A stretch of DNA of 64,000 bases, taken from the NCBI RefSeq assembly GCF_000764305.2, contig NW_025932839.1, positions 149,108 to 213,107 on the forward strand, in the 5' to 3' direction. The stretch comes from Hyalella azteca (taxonomy: Eukaryota > Arthropoda > Malacostraca > Amphipoda > Hyalellidae). The number at the start of each line of letters is the position of its first letter. Positions within the stretch are counted from its first letter, which is position 1. The position numbers and the translations under genes were made by a program. Below are positions 33,833 to 45,149 of the stretch, piece after piece. Below the pieces are notes generated by a model. That model saw only the letters and a program-made list of their open reading frames with translations, was not told the origin of the DNA and ran no database searches.

Positions 33833-34428
33833 GAACTTTCAACTCCATCCAAAGGTTTTCAATGGGGTTGAGGTCGGGTAACTGGCTAGGTCACTCCAGG
33901 ACTTAGAAATGTTTCTTACGAAACCACTCCTTTGTTGCCCTGGCAGTGTGCTTGGGATCATTGTCATGCTGAAAGACCCAGCCACGTTTCATCTCCATTG
34001 CCCATTACCCAAAATCTCACGATACATGGCCATATTCATTCTTTCATGTACATTCTTTCATGTACATTCTTTCATGTACATTCTTTCATGTACATTCTTT
34101 CATTTACATTCTTTCATGTACATTCTTTCATGTACATTCTTTCATGTACATTCTTTCATTACCTTTGTAGAAAAACAGCCCCAAAGCAGGATGTTGACAT
34201 CCCCATGCTTCACAGTTGGTTTGATGTTCTTTGGATGAAACTCCGCACTCACTACCCTCCAAACTCGACAAGTTGTGTTTTTACCAAATAGTCCTACTTT
34301 TGTTCCATCTGACCATATGACATTCTCCCAATACTCTTCTGGAACATCCAAATCCTCTCTAGCAAACTTTAAACGTGCCTGAATATGGACTATTAAGCAT
34401 TGGGACACGTCAGGCACTGCAAGATCTG
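33833..34428 (-). mobile_element. Tc1-like transposase fragment, minus copy, broken
   Basis: On the minus strand the frame 34142-34417 reads ARLKFAREDLDVPEEYW, NVIWSDGTKVGLFGKN, FHPKNIKPTVKHGDVN and LLWGCF. These are classic Tc1/mariner DDE transposase motifs with the first catalytic Asp in WSDGTK. A 14-bp tandem array (34036-34160) replaces the following segment. The reading then resumes in pieces with [17 protein letters not shown] (second Asp), a stop, and the region that would encode NPIENLW (catalytic Glu). The N-terminal DNA-binding part is missing. The element cuts and pastes DNA at TA sites when intact; this copy is dead. Confidence 0.9.
34036..34160. repeat. 14-bp array ATTCTTTCATGTAC inside the Tc1 gene
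   Basis: About nine units. The unit is itself a stretch that occurs once at this position of related Tc1 transposase genes, so the array is an in-place expansion of transposase sequence. Confidence 0.9.
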
Positions 34429-34790
34429 TCCCTGGCGTCCTACTATGGAGTGACCTAGCCAGTCGGTCCTGCCATGGAGTCCTGCTATGGAGTGACCTAG
34501 CCAGTCGGTCCTGCTATGGAGTTCTGCTATGGAGTGGCCTAGCCAGTCGGTCCTGCTATGGAGTTCTGCTATGGAGTGACCTAGCCAGTCGGTCCTGCTA
34601 TGGAGTCCTGCTATGGAGTGACCTAGCCAGTCGGTCCTGCTATGGAGTCCTGCTATGGAGTGACCTAGCCAGTCTCCTGATATGGAGTGACCTAGCCAGT
34701 CTCCTGATATGGAGTGACCTAGCCAGTCTCCCGATATGGAGTGACCTAGCCAGTCTCCCGATATGGAGTGACCTAGCCAGTCTCCCGATC
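34429..34790. repeat. compound minisatellite built from Tc1 sequence
   Basis: Units share ATGGAGTGACCTAGCCAGTC. The left two thirds (34429-34680) carry longer ~43-bp units with GGTCCTGCTATGGAGT. The right third carries ~27-bp units that end in CTCCCGATATGG and flow into intact Tc1 coding sequence at about 34760. The core is the Tc1 segment just before the [11 protein letters not shown] motif. Confidence 0.9.
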
Positions 34791-35165
34791 TCAACCCCAT
34801 CGAAAACCTTTGGAGGGAGTTGAAAGTCCGTGTTGCCAGCTATTTCTTCGTATATATGCCTATTTCTTCAGTGCCGACACTTCTATTCTAATTTATTCTA
34901 AAACGTCACTGCTCTAGAGATCTGCATGGAGGAATGGGCCAAGATACCAGCAACAGTGTGTACCAATCTTGTATAGACTTACAGAAACCGTTTATACTCT
35001 GTCATTGCCAACAAAGGATCAACGATAAAGTTTTGAGATGAACGTTTGTTATTGACCAAATACTTATTTTCCACCATCATTTGCAAATAACATTTTTAAA
35101 AGTCCAACACATTATTTTCCCAAATTTTTTGCACATTTTGTCTCTCATAGTTGAAGTCTACCTAT
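34760..35165 (+). mobile_element. Tc1-like transposase C-terminus, plus copy, interrupted
   Basis: The plus strand reads [20 protein letters not shown] then KVRVAS, breaks at 34841 for a retroposon tail, and resumes at about 34901 with CMEEWAKIPATVCTNLV, matching the Tc1 C-terminus. The following 3' flank (TTTGTCTCTCATAGTTGAAG near 35138) also resembles Tc1 non-coding ends. The orientation is opposite to the copy at 33833-34428, giving a fold-back pair. Confidence 0.85.
34841..34900 (+). mobile_element. LINE 3' tail inserted in the Tc1 copy
   Basis: CCTATTTCTTCAGTGCCGAC then ACTTCTATTCTA is the terminal part of the same retroposon family as 15408-15630 and 24463-24590. It sits between the KVRVAS codons and the CMEEWAK part of the Tc1 frame. 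Confidence 0.8.
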
Positions 35166-35373
35166 TTTCCCCACTGTATGTCAAAAGGAGTCACAATAAC
35201 ATGTCAATATAATGTGTGTCACATGTGACACACTTTCACACATAACAGATCGTGACTCAGTGACATGTGAGTCAGGTTGATGACTCATGTCACATGACTC
35301 ATGCCTCACATGACTCATGTTCTCAGGTGCGCTCACAAGTGTTCCTGATCGTGCGCCAGGACGGCGGCCATTT

Positions 35374-35462
35374 TGTGAGTACAACTGAGTACAGCTGAGT
35401 ACAGCTGAGTACATCTGAGTACAGCTGAGTACACCTGAGTACGCAGCTGAGTACAGATGCGT
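35374..35462. repeat. 10-bp array TGAGTACAGC
   Basis: About eight units, with ACATC, ACACC and ACGCAGC variants. Confidence 0.92.
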
Positions 35463-35598
35463 CAGGGCGGCAGCACTCATCACTTTCTCACCATCAAACA
35501 CACAGAAACATGAGTGTGTCCAACTGTCCGATTATTGACTCGCTTTCTTGCCCGCAGCAGAGGGCGGCCGTAGCACTGATACGCTCTGTTGCCGGACC

Positions 35599-35650
35599 AA
35601 ACTGAGTCAGGATGACTCACACAGGGCAGTTAAATGCATCGCTTATGGGC
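35599..35650 (+). repeat. diverged copy of the AACTGGATCAGGATGA repeat
   Basis: AACTGAGTCAGGATGA followed by GTTAAATGCATCG and TTATGGGCAA. Weaker than the copies at 4087 and 21782. Confidence 0.4.
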
Positions 35651-35717
35651 AATGCGACACTAATTTGTCTCCGTGCATCTACATCATCACCCTTTCTATT
35701 ATGAGTCTCCGTGCATT

Positions 35718-35950
35718 CATCTTTCATATGAATTTTGATGAATGATGTATTGAATGAATGATGGAATGATGAACGAATGATGATATGATAAATGCTACAT
35801 TGAATAAATGATGAAATGATGAATGTTATATTGAATGAACGATGATTTGATGAATGCTATATTAATTGAATGATGATATGATGAATGCCATATTGAATGA
35901 TTGGTGATATGAGGTTATGATGAATGATGATATGATGAACGACAATACGA
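35718..35950. repeat. degenerate array of GAATGATGATATGAT
   Basis: Irregular ATGATGAATG and GATATGATGAA words across about 230 bp. Confidence 0.85.
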
Positions 35951-36307
35951 TGAATATTATCATAAACCATTTTCTTGAATTTATTTCATATCTTTTCTAC
36001 GTTGAAATCGTCCTTTGCTTGTGTTCCTTCATCTGACGAAATATTTCTCATCGCTTCTCTTTTCCTTCATGAAAATCTTGATAATTTTTTAGCTTCTATA
36101 AAATCTTGAGTTTTTACATTTAAATCTTTAAAGAGAAGGCATTCCCTCTCTTTAAATCTTTTTAATTTAATCTTTAAATAAAATCTCGAGTTTTTTACAT
36201 TCTATATAATTTCAACTTTGCTGATGTCGCTGTACGGAGCGCTATAAATCAATTGAGTTATAACTTAGCATCTCTTCGCTTCATTTTTTAATGAATGTAG
36301 TTTTTAC
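35951..36307. other. AT-rich spacer
   Basis: No gene recognised. AAATCTTGAGTTTTTACATT and similar occurs twice (36104 and 36181). Confidence 0.4.
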
Positions 36308-36391
36308 GAGCACCACTACGGTGCAGTGTGCACCACTACGGTGCAGTGTACACCACTACGGTGCAGTGTGCACCACTACGGTGCAGTGTAC
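36308..36391. repeat. 20-bp array CACCACTACGGTGCAGTGTG
   Basis: Just over four units. Confidence 0.95.
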
Positions 36392-36690
36392 TGAGCTTTG
36401 CAGGAATTACAGCAGTGCTATTCCTACCTGAGCTGTGGAGGAATTACCAGCAGTGCTATTCCTACCTGAGCTCTTTAGGAATTACCAGCAGTGCTATTCC
36501 TACCTGAGCTTTGAAGGAATTACCAGCAGTGCTATTCCTACCTGAGCTTTGCAGGAATTACCAGCAGTGCTATTCTTACCAGAGCTCTGTAGGAATTACC
36601 AGCAGTGCTATTCTTACCAGAGCTTTGCAGGAATTACAGCAGTGCTATTCCTTCCTGAGCTTTGTGGGAATTCCTGCTGGAATTGCTTAC
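36392..36690. repeat. 38-bp minisatellite
   Basis: Seven units of GAGCTTTGCAGGAATTACCA then GCAGTGCTATTCCTACCT, with TTACCA variants. It abuts the preceding 20-bp array. Confidence 0.95.
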
Positions 36691-36737
36691 TAGTTCCTAG
36701 TCCTGGTGCTGACAGTTTACAGCCAGAATGCAGATAG

Positions 36738-36898
36738 CTGACAGACTGACAGACAGAGTTACCGTCTGACAGACAGCCTGCCTGACAGTCTGACAGACAG
36801 CCTGCCTGACAGACTGACAGACAGCCTGACTGACAGACTGATCGACAGTCAGACAATCTGGCAGGAAAATAATCAGTCCACCAGACAGACTGACAGAG
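36738..36898. repeat. array of ACAGACTGACAGACAGCCTG
   Basis: CTGACAGACAGCCTGC blocks in a loose 16-28 bp rhythm. A cysteine-rich translation of the minus strand is an artefact. Confidence 0.9.
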
Positions 36899-37792
36899 CT
36901 GCATGACGTGGCTGTCAGTGACAGCGATTGATGTTTATACTTTTTTAAACAAACTGCAAAATTTTGTTTAAAGCAGAAATTTTTCGCTAATTTTTTTAAA
37001 AATTTGTTTATGAGACTCGGCATGGAGCGGCAAGTTCAACACATTTTAAATCAAACTGTGAACCGGAAACATCTATCTTGAAATTCTCAGAGCATATAAA
37101 TTAAAATAATTGTAATATTATTCGTAAATATTTGTTCTCAATTCACACAAACACGAAAACGTGTAGGTCACAATGAGTTTTGTATATAATAGTTTGAAAA
37201 TAAATTTCACTATAAATTTTATGAACGGATTCATGATTTTTTTTACGTTTTTAACTTAAATTATTTCTTCGAATTGTTTTAACCATAACATTTTTTAACA
37301 TTAAAAAACGAAATTTTTGTTAATTTTTATTGCCCCCAAATCGCAATATCGCAAATTATTATTCTTTATAAAATATTATAAAAATTATATTAAAAATAAT
37401 AAATGTTAAAACGCTAAATTAAAAATATATTATATAATTGAAAAAGAAAGGCTAAATTAACACAAAACAAATTAAAACCTAACCCCGCAACAACTGGCCG
37501 CAACATTTCCTATACAGACATCATAAATTTATTTTTATTTTAGCTTTTCAGTTACTGATTTGTTAACGTTTAAATACATCCTGTTTCGATACTTCATTTT
37601 AATTAACATATACGTTGCGCTTTATCTCTGGGCATCGGCTGCACGGTTTCGATTTTTTTTTCAAAACTGACATCCAATTTTCAATTTTTTTTTGCACGGC
37701 CAACTCGTTATTGTTGCTGAGGCCGGCCTATTGTGGCTGAAGCCAAGCCTATTAATTGTTACGATGTACAATACATCCTTCTTAACAACACA
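36899..37792. other. AT-rich region without recognisable genes
   Basis: Very AT-rich; nothing recognised. Confidence 0.45.
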
Positions 37793-37860
37793 AACATTGT
37801 TACACAGCACACGTCTGTACAGTGTTACACAGCACACGTCTGTACAGCGTTACACAGCGT
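37793..37860. repeat. 25-bp array GTTACACAGCACACGTCTGT
   Basis: Two full units and one partial unit. Confidence 0.85.
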
Positions 37861-38104
37861 CAACATTTTCCATTGTACAGACAATAAAGTTTACACACGT
37901 TTTCCTCATATTTACGGTGAACAACTTAAAGCGAAAATTCAAATTTTATTTTTAATTGTAATAAATAATTTGATTTTCTTAAAATAATTTTAAACACTTG
38001 CGTCAATAATGGATGATGTGTAACTTTGAATATAATGATATGTAAGTGTACATGCTCTGTGCCGATGAAGACGTGGCTTGTACTAACAGATGTACAGCGC
38101 GTAC

Positions 38105-38383
38105 ACGTACAGCAGTACAGCAGTACAGCAGTACAGCAGTACAGCAGTACAGCAGTACAGCTGTACAGCAGTACAGCTGTACAGCAGTACAGCAGTACAG
38201 CAGTACAGCAGTACAGCAGTACAGCAGTACAGCAGTACAGCAGTACAGCAGTACAGCAGTACAGCAGTACAGCTGTACAGCAGTACAGCTGTACAGCAGT
38301 ACAGCAGTACAGCAGTACAGCAGTACAGCAGTACAGCAGTACAGTACAGCAGTACAGCTGTACAGCAGTACAGCTGTACAGCA
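38105..38383. repeat. 8-bp array CAGTACAG
   Basis: About 35 units of CAGTACAG with CTGTACAG variants that create the palindrome GTACAGCTGTAC. Several frames on both strands stay open through the array, giving false STAVQQY and CCTAVLLY proteins. Confidence 0.97.
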
Positions 38384-38483
38384 CAGCTGTGCACTAGCCA
38401 CAGCTGTGCGCGTGGCTGGCTGCTGTAGCTTGCGAGGCTCAAAAGTTAACATTAACAAAATGACAAAGTTCATATGTGATCAA

Positions 38484-39414
38484 TTTGCATGAAATTCACA
38501 TATTACCATTTTTATAATATTAAAACATTATTACTATTTCTTAAATTGGATGACTAGATATGTCATCCAATATATTGAATATTTTGTTTTATATTGGATT
38601 TCTATATGCAACATGCATGAGATGCGTGAATGACTCATCACAAATCAACATTATAAATGATCAACGTACATATTTATTAATTCAAGCAACAATGAACTCA
38701 ATGAACTTCCGTGCCGTTATTTCAATGTAACATTCACTTGACTTGCCCACTTACTTTCATCCATAGAATGAATATCTTCCATAAACTATAATCTCTTATA
38801 CCATAGATATTATTTTAATAAAAAATAAAATAATATAATATAAAAATATGCAATATAAAACAATATACTAAATAATAGTAATATAATAAATTATATTACC
38901 CATAATAAATTAATTAATAAATAAAATTAAATATAATGAATAATAATATAATAAAATAATATAATATTAAAACAAAGGACTATCGGTTCCAACAATACGC
39001 ACTGTACAACACTTCCTCTACGGCAGCTGCACGGCAACAGTGGCAACAACGACAACAAAATTACACTTGCAATTTCGTTTAAAAAATCCCAGCTGCTAGC
39101 AAAAAAAAACTAATCCTGTTTTTTTAAACTAGCAACGCGGACAATCCTTGCTTGCCGGTGTGAACGCCCTCTCAATATGCGGCGAAATATTGATCCATAG
39201 TAATGTTCGGGACGGTTTTTTCATTTCAAAATTCGATACATGACTAAAATTTAATTATTAGTTTCAAAACATTAAAGTTGAAGTTTGACAATAAGTTTAA
39301 GTCGAAGATCGAATTGGAGTTTGAGTAGAAATTGGAGTTGGAGTTAAAGAAAGAATTATTTGCATCAAGAATAAGATATGGAAAATACCTATGCCTTCCA
39401 GTACCAACAATATA
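38484..39414. other. AT-rich region without recognisable genes
   Basis: Low-complexity TAATATAATA at about 38820-38970. No gene recognised. Confidence 0.45.
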
Positions 39415-39580
39415 ACAGTATGCTGCCCACAATACCTCAGTATACTGGCCACAATACCGCAGTATGCTGACCACGATACCGCAGTATGCTGGCTACAATA
39501 CCTCAGTATGCTGGCCACAATACTGCAGTATGCTGGCCACAATACCTCAGTATGCTGGCCACAATACTCAGTATGCTGGA
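39415..39580. repeat. 22-bp minisatellite ACAATACCTCAGTATGCTGG
   Basis: About seven units of this sequence plus CC, in which CTCAGTATGCTG alternates with CGCAGTATGCTG. Confidence 0.95.
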
Positions 39581-40119
39581 GGGCGAGGAATGTACCAGTA
39601 TCCGCTCTAATAATCGATCAGCTAACATATGTGGCGATGAGATTCCACACCTCGCGTCTCCTACGTTATTGGCTTGTGCTGCTTCCGTTGTCCGGTTTGC
39701 CAAAATGAATGTTTTATATCTCTCTTTTCTTTTTTGAGTTTACCAGGTTTTGGGTTTTTATTTTCTATTTTCTTTTTTTTTCTACAATCATGAATAATTC
39801 TTTACACATTATATTCTTTTTGTCGGTTTTTCTTTTTTGTTGCTACCAGGTTTTGCGTTTTTGTGCTATTTTCTTTTTTGCTACATCGTTTGGAGAATTA
39901 TGAATAAATTTTATTACATATTATGTTTCAATACAGTAATTACTCTTTTAATTATATTTTAACAAAACTATGAAAGAGATGTTTCGAATTTTTAGGAGTA
40001 AAAGGTGAGATTCTGTCCGTGGAAATAGAATTCTAAATCCTAGGACGCTTATTTCCGAATGAATTTTCCGGAAATTTTTGTTATAATATATCTAATAATT
40101 TGTTGTATCGTGGATACCT
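39581..40119. other. AT-rich spacer with T-rich stretches
   Basis: TACCAGGTTTTG occurs twice (39742 and 39845) followed by GTTTTT runs. Nothing coding. Confidence 0.4.
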
Positions 40120-40362
40120 CAAATTTATTGTGGTCACCTCATAGTTATCATGTACCTCATAGTTATCGTGGATACCTCATATGCCTCATTATTATCCTGG
40201 ATACCTCATTGTTATCGTGGATGCCTCATTGTTATCGTGGATGCCTCATTGTTATCGTGGATGCCTCATTGTTATCGTGGATGCCTCATTGTTATCGTTG
40301 ATGCCTCATTGTTATCGTGGATGCCTCATTGTTATCGTGGATGCCTCATTGTTATCGTGAAC
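40120..40362. repeat. 20-bp array CCTCATTGTTATCGTGGATG
   Basis: About 12 units. Regularity increases to the right; the left units are diverged (GGATACCTCATAG). Confidence 0.95.
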
Positions 40363-40892
40363 TCCGCGAGGCTAGTGACCTAACTAGCGAGGCTAGTTAG
40401 GAAACAAAACTGAATTTCATTAAAGGAAAACAACGGATTAGAGGAAAACAACAATTAGAGGAAAACAATTAAACAAAAATGAATTTCATTAAATAGATCT
40501 GAGGCGCTCAAAGACTGAATATCATTTATTCTCGGGAATTCAAAAATATTGAAAATAACTTTAAATAAATGTTATTGGTTTTACCAATTCAAAGTGAGTA
40601 TGGTCTGTTAGAACTCAAGTCGAAGAAGAATCTAGAAGACTTTTTGTTAAATATATCCATACAAACTACAGAAAGACGAGTAAAATCGGTAACGTATGTA
40701 TAATTTTTCGTATAACTGGCAACGTAGGAACGTCTAGGTAGCAGTAGGTGTGCTGCTAGACATGGCAGGTGTTCGCAGCACAAGTGTGCAGAGTGTACCC
40801 AGGTGGCGGCGGACAGAGCGCAGCACACTCCACCGCCAGCTAGCGTCCGAGACGCACTAAGCTGTTCGAGGCCCGCGCTCCAGACGTACGAC
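40363..40892. other. spacer with a GC-rich patch
   Basis: A GC-rich patch at 40740-40890 carries a 105-codon minus frame (40589-40906) with many Cys and Leu residues. I see no family resemblance and do not call it. Confidence 0.3.
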
Positions 40893-41168
40893 AAACACTC
40901 AGGCAAACATTTTCACCGCATTATTCATGTGATATATAAATCTTGTACACTCAGGTAAACATTTTCTCCTCATTATTCATGTGATTTAATATAAATCTTG
41001 TACACTCAGGCAAACATTTTCTCCTCATTATTCATGTGATTTAATATAAATCTTGTACACTCAGGCAAACATTTTCTCCTCATTATTCATGTGATTTAAA
41101 ATAAATCTTGTACACTCAGGCAAACATTTTCTCCTCATTGTTCATGTGATTTAATATAAATCTTGTAC
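40893..41168. repeat. ~55-bp minisatellite
   Basis: Five units with CACTCAGGCAAACATTTTCT, CCTCATTATTCATGTGATTT and AATATAAATCTTGTA. Confidence 0.96.
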
Positions 41169-42414
41169 AGGATTTCAGTTGAGAAGCTTTATCCGAAATT
41201 TTAAGTTGGAAAATATATTAAATTAAATGTTTATGGTAGAAGTACGTTTTTTCATTGCTCTGTGCATAATATGTGATATTTAATATCAAGTTAAGAAATA
41301 AAATAAATCTATTACTTAACTATTGGATTTTCTTTAGAATATTTCCTTGTCAAGCCATTGTTTATTTAAGCTATATAGGCTATTAACGTGTGCAAGTACT
41401 GTACTCTATACTTTATATAAATACTCTTTACCTAAGCTATTACCTAATAATAAAATTTATTTATGCGCGGTATTTTGTACATGCACATTGCATGATACTT
41501 GTGTACTCATTACACGTGTTTTGTACACGCGTCGCCTTATTTATATAATATTCATAAATCGCACCCAAAACCTATATTATAAATTCTAGATATTTTTTAA
41601 ATGCCTATATAACTATAAATAAAATAACTCTCCGGGTGAACCATATTCCTACTGGTAATAATTTATGTATTAATTAATGATAATTTTTGTTGTTAGAAAT
41701 GAGGATTTATTTAATATTTTATTCAATGAAATAGCGAGTTTGGTTCCTCAATTTTCCACCGAGTATAATTTTACTTATTATTATTATATTATATTACTTA
41801 TTATACTTATTATTATTTATACTATTAATATTATTATTATTACTATTACTATTATTAATAAAATTATAATTATATTAATTTTAATACTACTGATTATTAT
41901 TATAATAAATATTATAAATTTTTATATTATTATTTTTATTATTATTATTATTTTCATTATATACTTTCATCGGAAACTATCATTTGCTTCCTTACTTTTC
42001 ATGCGTAGTATTGTGCTATTATCGAATAATTGCAATGTTTATAGTTCTAGTTATCGTTAGCACTCATTAATCATTCTAATAATTAGTCGTTAGTTTTAAA
42101 TTATTGAGTTTCATTCTTCATCAATCCTTATTCATTTTTCTTGTTCAATATATACAATTATTATTTGTTGTAATCATTAACCATCGAGATCTACACTATT
42201 AACTTATTCTAATACTATTATATATCAATGATGAAATATCGAAGTAAAATATTTTATTAATGTTGATTTCTCATTTTCATTATTATTTCAGAATTGACCT
42301 TACTTATCACATTTAAATGTTGAAAATCTGCGATCATTTTAATATAATTGCGATTTCATTTTTCATTTGATTAGATTTGTTTAGATTTAGATTCTTTATT
42401 TAACTTCAGTCCCC
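41169..42414. other. AT-rich region, (ATT)-like tract
   Basis: Imperfect ATT/ATA tract at about 41770-41960. No gene recognised. Confidence 0.45.
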
Positions 42415-42655
42415 AGTTTCAGGTCCACGTGTCAGTTCCCCGTTTCAGGTCCCCGTTTGAGGTCCCCGTTTCATGTCCACGTGTCAGTCCCCCGTTTCAG
42501 GTCCACGTGTCAGTCCCCAGTTTCATGTCCACGAGTCAGTCCCTCGTTTCAGGTCCACGTGTCAGTCCCCAGTTTCAGGTCCACGTGTCAGTCCCCAGTT
42601 TCAGGTCCACGTGTCAGTCCCCAGTTTCAGGTCCACGTGTCAGTCCCCAGTTTCA
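42415..42655. repeat. 26-bp minisatellite GTCCACGTGTCAGTCCCCAG
   Basis: About nine units of this sequence plus TTTCAG. Each full unit has the CACGTG E-box palindrome. Confidence 0.95.
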
Positions 42656-42750
42656 CTGCTGTACCTGCCTACATCTGCTGTACCTGCATACATCTGCTGT
42701 ACCTGCCTACATCTGCTGTACCTGCCTACATCTGCTGTACCTGCCTACAT
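42656..42750. repeat. 19-bp array TGCTGTACCTGCCTACATC
   Basis: Five units, directly after the 26-bp array. Confidence 0.95.
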
Positions 42751-42908
42751 TTCAGATTACTTAACACGAATTTGGGCTAAAAAATGTTCAAATAATTCAA
42801 TAATAAATTTTTTGGCTTCAAAAAGTAGAAGTAATTTAATAAATATGTGAATTTGTTCTGTATTTTCAGTAATAAGCACTTTGTACATTTAATTATTTAT
42901 AATTATAA

Positions 42909-44171
42909 CAGCTGACTTGACGCACCAGCTGACTTGACGCATCAGCTGACTTGACGCACCAGCTGACTTGACGCACCAGCTGACTTGACGCACCAGCTGA
43001 CTTGACGCACCAGCTGACTTGACGCACCAGCTGACTTGACGCACCAGCTGACTTGACGCACCAGCTGACTTGACGCACCAGCTGACTTGACGCACCAGCT
43101 GACTTGACGCACCAGCTGACTTGACGCACCAGCTGACTTGACGCACCAGCTGACTTGACGCACCAGCTGACTTGACGCACCAGCTGACTTGACGCACCAG
43201 CTGACTTGACGCACCAGCTGACTTGACGCACCAGCTGACTTGACGCACCAGCTGACTTGACGCACCAGCTGACTTGACGCACCAGCTGACTTGACGCACC
43301 AGCTGACTTGACGCACCAGCTGACTTGACGCACCAGCTGACTTGACGCACCAGCTGACTTGACGCACCAGCTGACTTGACGCACCAGCTGACTTGACGCA
43401 CCAGCTGACTTGACGCACCAGCTGACTTGACGCACCAGCTGACTTGACGCACCAGCTGACTTGACGCACCAGCTGACTTGACGCACCAGCTGACTTGACG
43501 CACCAGCTGACTTGACGCACCAGCTGACTTGACGCACCAGCTGACTTGACGCACCAGCTGACTTGACGCACCAGCTGACTTGACGCACCAGCTGACTTGA
43601 CGCACCAGCTGACTTGACGCACCAGCTGACTTGACGCACCAGCTGACTTGACGCACCAGCTGACTTGACGCACCAGCTGACTTGACGCACCAGCTGACTT
43701 GACGCACCAGCTGACTTGACGCACCAGCTGACTTGACGCACCAGCTGACTTGACGCACCAGCTGACTTGACGCACCAGCTGACTTGACGCACCAGCTGAC
43801 TTGACGCACCAGCTGACTTGACGCACCAGCTGACTTGACGCACCAGCTGACTTGACGCACCAGCTGACTTGACGCACCAGCTGACTTGACGCACCAGCTG
43901 ACTTGACGCACCAGCTGACTTGACGCACCAGCTGACTTGACGCACCAGCTGACTTGACGCACCAGCTGACTTGACGCACCAGCTGACTTGACGCACCAGC
44001 TGACTTGACGCACCAGCTGACTTGACGCACCAGCTGACTTGACGCACCAGCTGACTTGACGCACCAGCTGACTTGACGCACCAGCTGACTTGACGCACCA
44101 GCTGACTTGACGCACCAGCTGACTTGACGCACCAGCTGACTTGACGCACCAGCTGACTTGACGCACCAGCT
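42909..44171. repeat. 17-bp satellite array CAGCTGACTTGACGCAC
   Basis: About 74 head-to-tail units over 1263 bp. By eye only one unit differs (GCATCAG near 42936). On the minus strand no frame has a stop; since 3 x 17 = 51 nt, every frame cycles the same 17-residue phrase. These are artefacts, not genes. Confidence 0.99.
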
Positions 44172-44299
44172 TCCCTCGGCGCCCTCCCCAACAAGTGTGT
44201 CAACGTGACCCACCTTCACGGTTGTGGCTATGAGTTGTGACCGTTATAATGGGCAGATGCTAGGCTTGCCCACTATTTCGGTGCACAAAACATAACCAT

Positions 44300-44530
44300 G
44301 TGTGATCTACACAAGGTGCGGTCCACACATGTGTGATGCGGTCCACACATGTGTGATCTACGAGAGGTGCGGTCCACACATGTGTGATCTACGAGAGGTG
44401 CGGTCCACACATGTGTGATCTACGAGAGGTGCGGTCCACACATGTGTGATCTACACAAGGTGCGGTCCACACATGAGTGATCTACACAAGGTGCGGTCCA
44501 CACATGAGTGATCTACAGGAGGTGCGGTAA
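44300..44530. repeat. 31-bp minisatellite
   Basis: About seven units of ACACATGTGTGATCTACGAG followed by AGGTGCGGTCC, with CACAAGG and GAGTGATC variants. Confidence 0.95.
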
Positions 44531-45149
44531 CGTCAAGAGCCACATTTGGAAGGAAAATATTGATCATGTTTTCTTCAAGCTCTGTTGTATAGGCTCGTGA
44601 AATTCAACTCGAGTTCAAGTGAATGCCTGCGGCACCACAATACTGTTTTACAATCATGTTAACTCGTGACAATATAGGCAAACAGACGGAACACGTCCAA
44701 CGTTACATCCGGGACCCGAGGGCGGGGTGACCTGCCTAGCGACGACTCGGAGACGGTGGACGACGAAGGCGGCGCATCAGCGTGACTGGGGACTAGGAAG
44801 TCCCGAACTCATCATAAGGTCATAAGGTCTGACGAATGTGGCTGATATGTAGTTGAAAATATTGTTCTTTTAATTCGACTCATAATTGCATCTGTTCCTT
44901 CATTCTGAATTAGGCTTTGACAAGGACTGTGATAACGTTCACTTCCTTTCTATACTCATGATTGAGATTAGATTCTGGTCAAGCAATATTAACTCTTGAT
45001 AGAAATATCAACGCAGGATAAGGTATAGCTTCTCGTAGCGATGTACCTCGTACGCATGCATCACCTGCTTTTGTTCGCATGTTGTTCTCATGTAAATCAG
45101 ATGACCTAAAAGGTCTTATTAAATAGTGTGCTCTCCGAACGATATATCA
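44531..45149. other. spacer with GC-rich, coding-like patch
   Basis: At 44678-44785 an AG-preceded plus frame ends in DLPSDDSETVDDEGGASA and a stop. It could be an orphan terminal exon, but there is no other support. The remainder is AT-rich. Confidence 0.2.

Noticed and set aside
34393..34800. 135-codon minus frame with DWLGHSI repeats
   Set aside because: Antisense translation of the compound minisatellite derived from Tc1.
38003..38492. Open frames of 110-156 codons on both strands
   Set aside because: Product of the CAGTACAG array; reading both strands open at once indicates repeat, not gene.
42889..44219. Three overlapping minus-strand frames of more than 400 codons
   Set aside because: They are translations of the 17-bp array; the same phrase cycles in all three frames and there is no unique sequence.
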